Source: Bradyrhizobium sp. ORS 285 (GTDB lineage: Bacteria > Pseudomonadota > Alphaproteobacteria > Rhizobiales > Xanthobacteraceae). From it: a stretch of 64,000 bases of DNA. The stretch is taken from NCBI RefSeq assembly GCF_900176205.1, contig NZ_LT859959.1, positions 7,615,001 to 7,679,000 of the forward strand, in the 5' to 3' direction. The notes beneath the pieces were generated by a model that saw only the letters and a program-made list of their open reading frames with translations, had not been told where the DNA came from and made no database searches. The translations under genes and the position numbers were made by a program. This document shows, one piece after another, positions 28,601 through 37,974 of the stretch (position 1 is the first letter of the stretch; the number at the start of each line of letters is the position of its first letter).

Positions 28601-30283
28601 ATGGCGTTCTGGTCAGGCAGCTCGGCGTCGCGCGATGCGATGGCTCAGGTCGAGGCGATCAATCGCTCGCAGGCCGTGATCGAATTCGGCACCGACGGCA
28701 CGATCATCACCGCGAACAAGAATTTTCTCGACGCGATAGGCTATTCGCTGGCCGAGATCCAGGGACGGCACCACAGCATGTTCGTGTCGCCCGAGATGCG
28801 CGACAGCGCCGACTATCGCGCCTTCTGGAGCGATCTCAGATCCGGCAAGTTCCGCTCCGGCGAGTACAAGCGCTTCGGCAAGGGCAACCGTCCGATCTGG
28901 ATCCAGGCGAGCTACAATCCCGTGCTCGAAGGCGGCAAGCCGGTAAAGATCATCAAGTTCGCCTCCGACCTTACCTCGCAGAAGATGCGCAGCATCGAGG
29001 ATGCCGGAAAGATCGCGGCGATCGGGCGCGTGCAGGCGGTGATCGAGTTCAATCTCGACGGCACGATCCTCGACGCAAATGACCAGTTCCTCAATGCGAT
29101 GGGCTACTCGCTCGCCGAGATCAAGGGGCGCCACCACAGCATGTTCGTGCTGCCGGGCGAACGTGACAGCGCTGCCTACAAGGAGTTCTGGGCGAGCCTC
29201 AATCGCGGCGAGTTCCGCTCGGGCGAGTTCAAACGCTGCGGCAAGGACAACAAGGAAGTCTGGATTCTCGCCTCCTACAATCCGATCCTCGACGACACCG
29301 GACGTCCGTTCAAGGTAGTGAAATACGCCTCTGACGTCACGCAGCAGAAGCTCAATGCCTCCGACTTCGCCGGCCAGATCGCGGCGATCCGCAAGTCCCA
29401 GGCGGTGATCGAGTTCGATCTGAGCGGCCATGTGCTCGACGCCAATAACAATTTCCTCAAGACGCTCGGCTACACGCTCGCCGAGATCAAGGGCAAGCAC
29501 CACCGGATGTTCATGCCGTCGGGTACGGGCGAGAGCGCCGACTATCGTGAGTTCTGGGCGGCGCTGGCACGCGGCGAGTTCCAGAGCGGCGAGTTCGAGC
29601 GGGCCGGCAAAGGCGGCCGTCAAGTCTGGATCCAGGCGACCTACAATCCCATCAAGGATCTCAACGGCAAGCCGTTCAAGATCGTGAAGTTCGCGACCGA
29701 CGTCACCTCGCAGGTGATCACCCGGATGAAGGGCGACAAGGTCCGCGGCATGATGGAGCATGTCGCGGCCGGCGCCGAGCAGCTCAATTCATCGGTGCAG
29801 CAGATCGCCGACGCCATGGCCAAGTCGAAGGAGACCGCCACGGCGGCGGTGACGCGGGTCGAGGATGCGGACCAGCAGGCCAAGCGGCTGTCCTCGGCCG
29901 CCGGCGCGATGAGCAGCATCGTCGAACTGATCGGCAGCATCACCGGCCAGATCAACCTGCTCGCGCTCAACGCGACGATCGAATCCGCGCGTGCCGGTGA
30001 AGCCGGGCGCGGTTTTGCGGTGGTTGCCGGCGAGGTGAAGAACCTGGCCAATCAGGCCAAGCAGGCGACCGATCGGATCGGCAGCGAAATCGGCAACCTC
30101 AACGGCATCTCATCCGATGTCGTCGGCGCGCTCGACGCCATCAAGGCCGCGATCCAGAGCGTCAACGAATACGTGTCATCGACGGCGCAGGCGGTGGGCG
30201 AGCAGAGCACTGTCACCAGCGAAATGTCATCGAACATGCGCCAGGCCGCGGCCGAGGCCGCCACCATCGGCAAGGCGGCGTGA
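28601..30283 (+). CDS. soluble chemoreceptor with three tandem PAS domains
   Basis: A 560-residue methyl-accepting chemotaxis protein. ATG 28601 has GGAAAGAGGA upstream. Three PAS units of 121-122 residues follow one another (about 20-385), each with NxxFLxxxGYxLAEIxGxHHxMF and ending in an xKFASDxTxQ PAC motif. A short receptor signalling domain follows (about 390-560), with the hairpin tip GRGFAVVAGEVKNLANQA. There is no membrane segment, so it is cytoplasmic, similar in plan to Aer-like and PAS-HAMP-less receptors. The C-terminal HCD is shorter than usual. No che gene is adjacent, so it likely feeds a chemotaxis cluster elsewhere. The close similarity of the three PAS units suggests recent duplication. 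Confidence 0.9.
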   Translation: MAFWSGSSASRDAMAQVEAINRSQAVIEFGTDGTIITANKNFLDAIGYSLAEIQGRHHSMFVSPEMRDSADYRAFWSDLRSGKFRSGEYKRFGKGNRPIWIQASYNPVLEGGKPVKIIKFASDLTSQKMRSIEDAGKIAAIGRVQAVIEFNLDGTILDANDQFLNAMGYSLAEIKGRHHSMFVLPGERDSAAYKEFWASLNRGEFRSGEFKRCGKDNKEVWILASYNPILDDTGRPFKVVKYASDVTQQKLNASDFAGQIAAIRKSQAVIEFDLSGHVLDANNNFLKTLGYTLAEIKGKHHRMFMPSGTGESADYREFWAALARGEFQSGEFERAGKGGRQVWIQATYNPIKDLNGKPFKIVKFATDVTSQVITRMKGDKVRGMMEHVAAGAEQLNSSVQQIADAMAKSKETATAAVTRVEDADQQAKRLSSAAGAMSSIVELIGSITGQINLLALNATIESARAGEAGRGFAVVAGEVKNLANQAKQATDRIGSEIGNLNGISSDVVGALDAIKAAIQSVNEYVSSTAQAVGEQSTVTSEMSSNMRQAAAEAATIGKAA

Positions 30284-30341
30284 GGAGAGCAGGGCTCTCG
30301 CATCTGACGATCGCAGTTTTGTGCTCATCTCTCACAACGTC

Positions 30342-30370
30342 GTCATGGCCGGGACAAGCCCGGGCATGAC
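30342..30370. repeat. GTCATGGCCGGG palindrome
   Basis: GTCATGGCCGGG and CCCGGGCATGAC form an inverted repeat with one mismatch around ACAAG. A decayed relative lies at 1380-1490. The rest of the 332-base gap (30284-30615) is taken mostly by the next repeat (30380-30483), with no gene. Confidence 0.6.
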
Positions 30371-30379
30371 GGAGTGAAC

Positions 30380-30483
30380 TAAAGCGCGATGAGATCAGGA
30401 TGAATCGTCATCGCGCTTTAGGTTATTGTTTGCGCATGATCTTTTCGGAAAACCGCTGCGCACTTTTCCGGATCATGCTTTAG
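30380..30483. repeat. two-hairpin intergenic palindromic repeat, copy 3
   Basis: Nearly base-for-base the same as 4979-5082: the TAAAGCGCGATGA/TCATCGCGCTTTA hairpin followed by the GCATGATC/GATCATGC hairpin with CGGAAAA/TTTTCCG inside. One visible difference is GTTATTG against GTTGTTG in the linker. It lies between the convergent chemoreceptor and Nfu genes and may terminate both. Confidence 0.88.
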
Positions 30484-30615
30484 CAGTCAGGATTCCGTGG
30501 ACCGACAGCCGCGGATCTCGGTTTGCCAGAGGCTGGCGGTGAGAGAGCGATAGCGAGCGCCGAGCAGCGAAGGGACGTCTCCTACTCGGTACTCCCTACT
30601 CGCCAATCGCCCTTC

Positions 30616-31185
30616 TCACATCGGGCGGACTTCGACTACTTCCGGTACGAAGTGCTTCAGCAGGTTCTGGATGCCGTGCTGCAGGGTCGCCGTCGATGAC
30701 GGGCAGCCGGAGCAGGCGCCCTTCATGTTGAGATAGACGATGCCGTCCTTGAAGCCGCGGAAGGTGATGTCGCCGCCGTCATTGGCGACCGCGGGGCGGA
30801 CGCGGCTCTCGATCAGGTCCTTGATCATGCCGACCGTCTCGGTATCCGCCTCGTCGTAGAACTCATCGTCCTCATCGGCGGATTCGTCATTGGCCGCGCT
30901 GCCGTCGGCGAGCAGCGGCGCGCCGGACATGTAGTGCTCCATGATCGCGCCGAGGATGGCCGGCTTGAGGTGCTGCCACTCGCCGTCGCTCTTGGTCACG
31001 GTGATGAAGTCGGCGCCGTAGAACACACCGGTGACGCCGTCGACGGCGAACAGCCGCTCCGCGAGCGGCGAACGTGCTGCGGCGTCGCGGCTCGCGAACT
31101 CCATCGTTCCGGTCGACAGCACGACGCGGCCCGGGATGAACTTCAGGGTGGCGGGATTGGGAGTGGCTTCAGTCTGGATGAACAT
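30616..31185 (-). CDS. NifU-like Fe-S cluster scaffold (Nfu type)
   Basis: A 189-residue protein with an Nfu N-terminal domain (1-90, starting MFIQTEATPNPATLKFIPG) and a C-terminal NifU domain (about 115-189) holding the GACSGCPSS CxxC motif that binds a bridging 4Fe-4S cluster in a dimer. An acidic linker (about 95-112) separates them. This is the mitochondrial NFU1-like form used for general Fe-S protein maturation rather than the nitrogenase-specific NifU. Confidence 0.93.
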   Translation of the reverse strand: MFIQTEATPNPATLKFIPGRVVLSTGTMEFASRDAAARSPLAERLFAVDGVTGVFYGADFITVTKSDGEWQHLKPAILGAIMEHYMSGAPLLADGSAANDESADEDDEFYDEADTETVGMIKDLIESRVRPAVANDGGDITFRGFKDGIVYLNMKGACSGCPSSTATLQHGIQNLLKHFVPEVVEVRPM

Positions 31186-31306
31186 GGTTTTCTCCGGCAG
31201 CGCCGGTTCAAGGCCGGCCTGTGGTGTTCCTCATAGCAGATGGCGCGCGGCCGCGCACGATCAAGAGGGCGATCCCTGCGCTCTCTCGCCAAGCCTATGA
31301 ATAAGC

Positions 31307-31801
31307 CTATGAAAGTGCGTCGATATCGGCGTCGCCGAGGTCGCCGGGAACGATCACCAGCGGGATCGGGAAGGCCCCGATCGTCTTGGTGACGTGGGTG
31401 ACCAGCGGCCCCGGGCCTTCGGGGCCGGAATGGGCTGCGAGCACCAGCAGAGCGATGTCGCTGTCCTGCTCGATGCTGGCCAGGATCTGCGCGGTCGGCT
31501 CACCCTCGCGAATGAGCCGTTCGGGCGCGGGCGCGCCGATTGCGGACAGCAGTTCGGACGCTTGGTCGAGCGCGGCATTGGCCTCGTCCTGGGCCTCGGC
31601 GCGCATGAGGTCGGCGACCCCCAGCCATTGCTGGTTCTGGTCCTCGGTCTCGATGACGTGCAGCATCACGATGCGGCCGCCGGCCCGCACGGCCCAGCGG
31701 CCGGCATAGCGGATCGCGCGGTCCCATTCCTCGCTGTCGTCGACCACGACCAGGCATTTCGGCGCATGGCCGGTCTGGTAGCTCTGCCGCTGCGCCGCCA
31801 T
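31307..31801 (-). CDS. universal stress protein (UspA family)
   Basis: A 164-residue single-domain Usp. ATG 31801 is chosen because the resulting MAAQRQSYQTGHAP start resembles related rhizobial proteins; a GTG at 31888 would add 29 atypical residues. The core shows CLVVVDDSEEWDRAIRYA, IVMLHVI and the late LLVLAAHSGPEGPGPLVTHVTKTI, in which the classic ATP-binding G-2x-G-9x-G(S/T) is not perfectly kept. Stress role assigned by family only. Confidence 0.82.
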   Translation of the reverse strand: MAAQRQSYQTGHAPKCLVVVDDSEEWDRAIRYAGRWAVRAGGRIVMLHVIETEDQNQQWLGVADLMRAEAQDEANAALDQASELLSAIGAPAPERLIREGEPTAQILASIEQDSDIALLVLAAHSGPEGPGPLVTHVTKTIGAFPIPLVIVPGDLGDADIDALS

Positions 31802-31942
31802 CCTCGTTGCCGCCTGCTGCTGCGAGTCGATCCGGCCGTGATGCTGCCACAGCCCATCTCCGTTGGGGAGAGGGGCCGCAGGTTCCACTTGCGATTGGGC
31901 GGCAGCGCAGATCGCTGCGTTGCCGCGGTCAGGCGTTATCCA

Positions 31943-32995
31943 TCACGCCTTGCGGATGAAGCCGACGATATCCTTGGCGGTCTTCATCGTCTCCGCCGCG
32001 ATGGCCTGGGCGCGCTCGCCGCCGTCGACCAGCACGGAGTCCACATAACCCGGATCGGCCGTCAGGCGCTTCATCTCGGCGGCGATCGGACCGAGCTTGG
32101 TGACACAGAGCTCGACGAGCGCGTTCTTGAAGCTGGAGAACTGGCCACCGCCGAACTCCCTGAGCACGTCCGCCTTGCTGCGATCCGACAGCGCCGCATA
32201 GATCCCGACGAGGTTGTCGGCCTCGGGGCGCGTATCCAGCCCCTTCTCCTCGCTCGGCAGCGGCTCCGGATCGGTCTTCGCCTTGCGGACCTTCTGCGCG
32301 ATGGTGTCGGCATCGTCGGTCAGATTGATGCGCGAATAGTCCGACGCATCCGACTTCGACATCTTCTTGGTGCCGTCGCGCAGCGACATCACGCGCGTCG
32401 CGGGACCGGTGATGAAGGGTTCCGGCAGCGGGAAGAACAGGCCGTCGCCAAAACCCTGCGCCCGGATCGAGTCGCCGAAATCATTGTTGAACTTCTGCGC
32501 GATGTCGCGCGAGAGCTCGAGATGCTGCTTCTGATCCTCGCCGACCGGAACATGCGTCGCGCGATACAGCAGAATGTCGGCCGCCATCAGCACCGGATAG
32601 TCGTAGAGACCGACCGAGGCGTTCTCGCGGTCCTTGCCGGCTTTCTCCTTGAACTGCGTCATGCGGTTCAGCCAGCCGATGCGCGCGACGCAGTTGAAGA
32701 TCCAGGCCAGCTCGGCATGGCCGGAGACCTGGCTCTGGTTGAAGACGATGTGCTTCTTCGGATCGATGCCGGCGGCGATGAAGGCCGCGGTGACCTCGCG
32801 GGTGTTGCGCGCGAGCTCGGCCGGACCGCCCCAGACGTCGATCGGCATGGTGATGGCGTGCATGTCGACGACGCAATAGATGCAGTTATGCGTCTCCTGC
32901 ATCTTCACGAAGTTGACGATCGCGCCGAGATAGTTGCCGAGATGCAGGTTGCCGGTCGGCTGGACGCCCGAGAAAACCCGTTCCACGAAGGCCAT
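31943..32995 (-). CDS. trpS: tryptophan--tRNA ligase
   Basis: A 350-residue class I synthetase. ATG 32995 gives the standard [24 protein letters not shown] start with the HIGH-type motif HLGN, and KMSKSDASD is the KMSKS loop. Tryptophan-pocket and dimer segments ([31 protein letters not shown]) match. It lies 49 bases downstream of murJ on the same strand. Confidence 0.96.
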   Translation of the reverse strand: MAFVERVFSGVQPTGNLHLGNYLGAIVNFVKMQETHNCIYCVVDMHAITMPIDVWGGPAELARNTREVTAAFIAAGIDPKKHIVFNQSQVSGHAELAWIFNCVARIGWLNRMTQFKEKAGKDRENASVGLYDYPVLMAADILLYRATHVPVGEDQKQHLELSRDIAQKFNNDFGDSIRAQGFGDGLFFPLPEPFITGPATRVMSLRDGTKKMSKSDASDYSRINLTDDADTIAQKVRKAKTDPEPLPSEEKGLDTRPEADNLVGIYAALSDRSKADVLREFGGGQFSSFKNALVELCVTKLGPIAAEMKRLTADPGYVDSVLVDGGERAQAIAAETMKTAKDIVGFIRKA

Positions 32996-33044
32996 GGTCA
33001 CTGTTCCGGATGATGGATTTGGAGCGTCGTTTGGCACGAGCGCC

Positions 33045-34601
33045 TTAAAGGTGCAAGTCGCGGGCGGGCTTTTGCCGGATGGCCCGGGCGGCCTGCTTCC
33101 AATCGACGACGCCGAGAGCCAGCAGCAGCGCGGCATAAAGGACGATCGCACCGCCGATCAGGGCCGCGAGAACGAGGGCGGCGCCGAGATGGCCACCCGC
33201 TGGCTCTCCCGTACGCGCCGCGACCATCCAGAGACCAGCGCCCATCGCGCCGGCTGCCAGCGCGATGCGCGGCAGCCGGCGCCGCGCTGCATGCGAAATG
33301 GCAAAGCCGAAGCCTGCGGTGCCGCGACGGATCAGCACTGCCGCATTGGCCCAGGCTCCGAGCGTCAAACCCGCTGCGATGCCCTGGTCCCCGAACGGCT
33401 GCGCGAGCAGGAACGCCAGCGCGATGGCGACACCGCACCCGATCAGGGTGGCGCGGAGCGGCGTCTGCGTGTCCTCGCGGGCGAAGAAGGCGGGCTGCAG
33501 CGCCTTGGTCAATACCTGCGCCGGCAGCGCGGCCGCGAGCCAGGTCAAGACCCGCGCCGTCGCCGCTGAATCGCTTGCGGTGAACGCGCCATGTTCGAAC
33601 AGCAAACGAACGACCGGCTCGTTCAGGATGATCAGTCCGAGCGTCGCGGGCAGCGCCAGCCCGATCGTCAGCTCGAGACCGCGCGACTGTACCTCGGACA
33701 GCGCCTCCTGATCACCTGACTGCAACGCGCGGGTCAGCTCCGGCACCAGCACGGTGCCCATCGCGACGCCGACGAGGCCGAGCGGCAGCTCAATGAGCCG
33801 GTTGGCGAAATACAGCCATGACACGGCCGACGGCGTGGTGGACGCGACGATCGCTCCGCCGACCGCGAGCAATTGCGGGCCGGCGCTGGCGACCATGCCG
33901 GGCAGCGCGTTGGTGAAGAAGCGGCGCATCTCGGCGTCGATCGAGACACGGATCGGCCAGGCGATGCGAAGGTGCTTTCCACCTTGCGCCAGCATGGCGA
34001 GCTGCAGCAGTCCGGCGATGCCGATCGTGGCGGCGAGCAGCAGTGCAGCGGACGACGGATCCGGATGTTGCATCAGCAGCACGATCGTGGCTGCGATCAG
34101 CGCGACGTTGAACAGCAGCGGTGCGAACGCCGCGAGCGCGAAGCGTCCCTGCGCCGTCGACAGCGCGAGCAGCACGGTCGAGGGGCCCGCGAAGGCGAGA
34201 TAAGGCAGCATCAGCCGGGCATCGTTGACGGCAAGGGTGAGCGTCTCTTCACCGGCGAAGCCGGGCGCCAGCACGGTGATGATCCATGGCATCAGCAGCG
34301 CCAGCACGATCGTTGCCACCAAAAGCCCTGCGCTGACGGTGCCGAGCACGCGGCCGGCAAAAACTGCCGCACGCGTGCTGCCCGCCTGCCGGGATATCCG
34401 CAGCCAGGCCGGCACAAGCGCAGCATTGAGCGCGCCTTCCGTCAGCAGCCGTCTGATGACGTTGACGAGCTGGAATGCCGCGAGGAATGCATCCGCGACC
34501 GGCCCCGCGCCGAGCAGCGCGGCGATCAGCGCGTCCCTGCCGAAGCCGAGCAGGCGCGAGCTGAGTGTTCCTGACAACACGGTCACGAATGATCGGATCA
34601 T
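33045..34601 (-). CDS. murJ: lipid II flippase MurJ
   Basis: A 518-residue inner-membrane protein of the MOP superfamily (MviN) that moves lipid II across the membrane for peptidoglycan synthesis. ATG 34601 begins [23 protein letters not shown], the usual N-terminus. About 14 hydrophobic segments are visible. The conserved [15 protein letters not shown] motif lies near residue 50. The long open frame upstream of this start is antisense to adenosine kinase and is ignored. trpS follows. Confidence 0.95.
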   Translation of the reverse strand: MIRSFVTVLSGTLSSRLLGFGRDALIAALLGAGPVADAFLAAFQLVNVIRRLLTEGALNAALVPAWLRISRQAGSTRAAVFAGRVLGTVSAGLLVATIVLALLMPWIITVLAPGFAGEETLTLAVNDARLMLPYLAFAGPSTVLLALSTAQGRFALAAFAPLLFNVALIAATIVLLMQHPDPSSAALLLAATIGIAGLLQLAMLAQGGKHLRIAWPIRVSIDAEMRRFFTNALPGMVASAGPQLLAVGGAIVASTTPSAVSWLYFANRLIELPLGLVGVAMGTVLVPELTRALQSGDQEALSEVQSRGLELTIGLALPATLGLIILNEPVVRLLFEHGAFTASDSAATARVLTWLAAALPAQVLTKALQPAFFAREDTQTPLRATLIGCGVAIALAFLLAQPFGDQGIAAGLTLGAWANAAVLIRRGTAGFGFAISHAARRRLPRIALAAGAMGAGLWMVAARTGEPAGGHLGAALVLAALIGGAIVLYAALLLALGVVDWKQAARAIRQKPARDLHL

Positions 34602-34670
34602 GAGGCTTCTATAGCAGCGCCGCTTGTGATAGGCCGCAGCGTTTGCAAACGCCGTAAACGGGGCCAGTGG

Positions 34671-35672
34671 ATGACTGACGCGAAATACGATGTTCTCGGG
34701 ATCGGCAACGCGATTTTCGACGTGCTGGTGCAGGCCGATGAGGCTTTCCTCACCAAGCACGGCATGACCAAGGGCGGCATGGCGCTGATCGACGAGGCGC
34801 GCGCGGCAGCCATCTATGCGGATATGGGCCCGGCGACGGAAATGTCGGGCGGCTCGGGCGCCAATACCATCGTCGGCCTCGCCAGCCTCGGCGCGCGTGC
34901 TGCTTATGTGGGCAAGGTCAAGGGCGACCAGATCGGTAAGATGTACACGCACGACATCCGCGCCGCCGGCGTCGCGTTCGACACCGCGCCCGCGGCCGAT
35001 GGCCCGGCCACCGGCTGCTCCTACATCATCGTCACGCCGGACGGCGAGCGCACCATGAATACCTATCTCGGTGCCGCGCAGAACCTGACCACGGCCGACA
35101 TCGATCCCGCTCAGATTGCGGCTGCGCGCATCGTCTATCTTGAGGGCTATTTGTGGGATCCCAAGGACGCCAAAAATGCGTTCGTCAAGGCCGCGACGAT
35201 CGCCCATGATGCGGGACGCGAGGTCGCGCTCACTCTGTCGGATGCGTTCTGCGTCGATCGCTATCGCGAGGAGTTCCTCGACCTGATGCGCGGCGGCACC
35301 GTCGACCTCGTCTTCGCCAACGAGGCTGAGCTGCATTCATTGTACCAGACCTCAGACTTCGACGGCGCGCTGAAGCAGCTGCGCGAGGACGCCACGCTCG
35401 GCATCGTCACCCGCAGCGACAAGGGCTGCGTCGTGGTGTCGAACGATGGCGTCATCGCGGTGCCGGCGCATCCGATCGAGACGCTGGTGGATACGACCGG
35501 CGCCGGCGACCTGTTCGCCGCGGGCTTCCTGTTCGGCCTCGTCCGCAAGACCGGCTACGAAATCGCCGGCAAGCTCGGCGGCCTGGCTGCGGCCGAAGTG
35601 ATCCAGCACATCGGCGCCCGCCCGCAGCTCTCGCTGAAGGAGCTGGCGGCGCAGAACGGGCTGAAGGTGTAA
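34671..35672 (+). CDS. adenosine kinase-like PfkB carbohydrate kinase
   Basis: A 333-residue ribokinase-fold enzyme. ATG 34671 follows GGGCCAGTGG. The PfkB signatures are present: GGSGANTIVGLASLG near residue 60 and DTTGAGDLFAAGFLFG near residue 275, with the catalytic Asp in the latter. Overall similarity is to the bacterial adenosine kinase group, which makes AMP from adenosine. Other sugar or nucleoside substrates cannot be excluded. It is divergent from murJ with a 69-base gap. Confidence 0.85.
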   Translation: MTDAKYDVLGIGNAIFDVLVQADEAFLTKHGMTKGGMALIDEARAAAIYADMGPATEMSGGSGANTIVGLASLGARAAYVGKVKGDQIGKMYTHDIRAAGVAFDTAPAADGPATGCSYIIVTPDGERTMNTYLGAAQNLTTADIDPAQIAAARIVYLEGYLWDPKDAKNAFVKAATIAHDAGREVALTLSDAFCVDRYREEFLDLMRGGTVDLVFANEAELHSLYQTSDFDGALKQLREDATLGIVTRSDKGCVVVSNDGVIAVPAHPIETLVDTTGAGDLFAAGFLFGLVRKTGYEIAGKLGGLAAAEVIQHIGARPQLSLKELAAQNGLKV

Positions 35673-35720
35673 CTACTCGCGCTGTCAGTTTCGCTGCTAC
35701 GGCCCACTCGGTGCCCCTTA

Positions 35721-35865
35721 CCTCTCCCCGCGTGCGGGGAGAGGTCGGATTGCATCGAAAGATGCAATCCGGGTGAGGGGGGCGTTCCGCACGGTCGGTG
35801 GGTGTGGCTGCCCCTCACCCCAACCCTCTCCCCGTAAGAACGGGGAGAGGGAGCGCACCGACCGT
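35721..35865. repeat. multi-hairpin palindromic repeat cluster
   Basis: Five nested or adjacent inverted pairs: CCTCTCCCCGC/GCGGGGAGAGG (35721-35744); GGATTGCATC/GATGCAATCC with a GAAA tetraloop (35747-35770); GGGTGAGGGG/CCCCTCACCC (35771-35820); CCTCTCCCCG/CGGGGAGAGG (about 35825-35850); and ACGGTCGGTG/CACCGACCGT (35791-35865). The pattern is typical of dispersed intergenic repeats of Bradyrhizobiaceae. It lies between convergent adenosine kinase and serine hydrolase genes. Confidence 0.8.
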
Positions 35866-35954
35866 TCCGTGCGAGGGACTTATTAGTTCAGACGGGGTAA
35901 GGCGCCGGAGGCGTACGATCTCGCGATCGCCCGCCTCCGCATCGTCTCACCTCA

Positions 35955-37148
35955 TCACGCCGCCCTCTGGCCGCCTGCAGCGTCCAGCCCGGCATACACG
36001 CCGCGCTCGAAGCCCGCGAAGGTCTCCAGGCAAAGCCGGTCGGCAAACGGCAACAACTGCATCAGGATCACGCCGGTGACGTCGCGTGCCGGATCGATCC
36101 AGTAGTAGGTGTTGGCGAGGCCGGCCCAAGCGAGGCTGCCGGCGCTGCGGCCTTCTGCCGTCTGCGCCGTCGTGATCATGAAGCTGAGGCCCCACTTCTT
36201 CACGATGTCAGGATAGAGATCGACGTCGTTGGTGACGCCGGGCACGGCGGCGGCCATCTTCGTCATCTCCAGCTCGCCGATGTGGTTGTCGCGCATCGCC
36301 GCGACGGTTTCGGGCTTCAGCACCTGGTTGCCGTTGTCACGACCGTGGTTGAGGATCATCCGGGTGAAGCGGATGTAGTCGCCGGCGGTGCCGTACAGGC
36401 CGCCGCCACCCATATGGAATTCCGGCTCCTGCTCGATCTCGAACGGGATCGGCGCCAGGCTGCCGTCCTCGCCGCGCGCATGCATGCCGACCAGACGGGC
36501 GCGCTGCGCGGCGCCGAGCTTGAAGCCGGTGTCGTCCATGCCGAGCGGCGCGAACAGATTGTCACGCAAGTATGTGTCGAGCGTCTTCCCGCTCGCAGCC
36601 TCCACGGCCTTGCCGACGAAGTCGATATTGATGCCGTACTCCCAGCGTGTGCCGGGATCCGACGCCAGCGGCAGCTTCAGCGCGTCGTTCTTGCAGGTGA
36701 TGATGCCCGGCGTGCCGGCCTTCTGCACATAGGTGGCCATGTCGCCGTTCCACATGTCGTAGCAGAAGCCGGCGGTGTGGGTCATCAGATGCCGCAAGGT
36801 GATCGCGGTCTTGGCGGGGCGCAGGACCGGCTCGCCCTTGGCATCGAAGCCGTCGAGCACCTGGGGCGCGGCGAGATCCGGCAGCAATGTGCCGATCGGC
36901 GTATCCAGCGACAGCTTGCCCTGCTCGACCAGTTGCATGCCGGCGGCGCAGGTAATCGCCTTGGTCATCGAGGCGATCCAAAACACGCTGTCGGTGGTCA
37001 TCGGATCGTCGCGGCCGAGGTCGCGCTTGCCGAACGCCCCCTCGTAGATCACCCCGTTGCTATCAGCTGCCATCGCGACGACGCCGGGGATCTCGCGCGC
37101 CTCCGCCTTCTGCCGCAGCACGCCATCGATGTCGGTGTTGTTCTGCAT
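35955..37148 (-). CDS. serine hydrolase, beta-lactamase/esterase family
   Basis: A 397-residue protein. ATG 37148 is preceded by an excellent GGAGGAG ribosome site. The class C-like SxxK motif is SMTK near residue 60, with a second Tyr-containing motif WEYGINID near residue 160. The HLMTHTAGF motif is shared with EstB-type esterases. There is no signal peptide, so it is likely cytoplasmic and an esterase or amidase rather than an antibiotic-resistance lactamase. Confidence 0.85.
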   Translation of the reverse strand: MQNNTDIDGVLRQKAEAREIPGVVAMAADSNGVIYEGAFGKRDLGRDDPMTTDSVFWIASMTKAITCAAGMQLVEQGKLSLDTPIGTLLPDLAAPQVLDGFDAKGEPVLRPAKTAITLRHLMTHTAGFCYDMWNGDMATYVQKAGTPGIITCKNDALKLPLASDPGTRWEYGINIDFVGKAVEAASGKTLDTYLRDNLFAPLGMDDTGFKLGAAQRARLVGMHARGEDGSLAPIPFEIEQEPEFHMGGGGLYGTAGDYIRFTRMILNHGRDNGNQVLKPETVAAMRDNHIGELEMTKMAAAVPGVTNDVDLYPDIVKKWGLSFMITTAQTAEGRSAGSLAWAGLANTYYWIDPARDVTGVILMQLLPFADRLCLETFAGFERGVYAGLDAAGGQRAA

Positions 37149-37490
37149 GGTCTCCTCCGTCCCGCTCTTGATCGGCGGTACAGGATTGTTCCTCGCCTCG
37201 ATCCGGGCGGCAAGAACCCCTGCCGACGCAGCCGGTCGCGATCTCGTGATGATGCGGCGCGAACGCAGATCGGGCGGGAGAACCGGGGCGAGAACGCCAC
37301 AGCGCTTCAAATTGCTCACAGAATCATGATTAGTTCCATCGAGCCGCGAGTCCGTCACATGGGCGCCATGTTCCCACCACGGGCCTCGGACTGTTGTGAG
37401 TTGCAACCATTTTTGCATTAAAGGGTTCAACAACCGGCTTTTTCTGGCCGACGACATGGCTATGGCGGCAACGTCCGCCTTGGGGGCGAT
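37149..37490. other. intergenic region, no gene seen
   Basis: A 342-base divergent gap between a minus-strand serine hydrolase and a plus-strand small gene. It is AT-richer near 37400-37440 and must hold both promoters, but I see no convincing -35/-10 pair, repeat or RNA gene. Confidence 0.5.
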
Positions 37491-37811
37491 ATGATTTCGA
37501 AGTGGAGCGAGTGGAAGCGGTATCCCCGCCCGGGTCGCGGTGACAATATCGAGGCACCGATCACGCCTGGAATCTACGAAGTGCGCGTGGCCGCCACCGG
37601 GGCGCTGTATTCGTTTGGCGCGGTCGACAATGTGGCCCAGGCGCTGGCGTTGCTGCCCGTGGGGCAGAAATCCTGGTTCGGCCGCCGCGACCCCGCCGCG
37701 CTGCCCGACCTGGAATACCGCACCTGCGCGACCTCGACCAAGGCTGACGCCAAGGCAGCCGCGGAACGGATGATCGGCCGTCGCGAGACCTATATGAGCG
37801 GCGCGGCCTGA
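37491..37811 (+). CDS. conserved hypothetical protein, 106 residues
   Basis: A small basic protein with no signal peptide or membrane segment. Residues 24-50 read PGIYEVRVAATGALYSFGAVDN, which resembles the GIY...YIG spacing of GIY-YIG nucleases but lacks the exact second motif. The C-terminal part is helical with an Ala/Lys-rich stretch (STKADAKAAAERMI). Start and size look genuine: ATG preceded by GGGGGCGAT. I do not recognise a family with confidence. Confidence 0.6.
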   Translation: MISKWSEWKRYPRPGRGDNIEAPITPGIYEVRVAATGALYSFGAVDNVAQALALLPVGQKSWFGRRDPAALPDLEYRTCATSTKADAKAAAERMIGRRETYMSGAA

Positions 37812-37974
37812 GGCCGCACCGATTGGGGGCACCCGCGGCCATCCTGTTTGGTGCTGTCAAGGCACGGTTGGTCCGGTCGAATGTACCGTTCAGAAGGCGC
37901 ACACGCGGTGCGCCCGTGACGGGCCGTGGCTATAGTCGCCCGCGACAGATCGACCGCTTCGAGGGAGACGCCCG

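Noticed and set aside
33045..35336. A 763-residue version of MurJ
   Set aside because: The extra 245 N-terminal residues are antisense to adenosine kinase. The standard MurJ start at 34601 is clear.
35955..37148. An antibiotic-resistance beta-lactamase
   Set aside because: No signal peptide and the motifs fit the esterase-type serine hydrolase branch.
35955..37832. A 625-residue version of the serine hydrolase
   Set aside because: The upstream part crosses the 106-residue gene on the other strand and lacks similarity; ATG 37148 has an excellent ribosome site.
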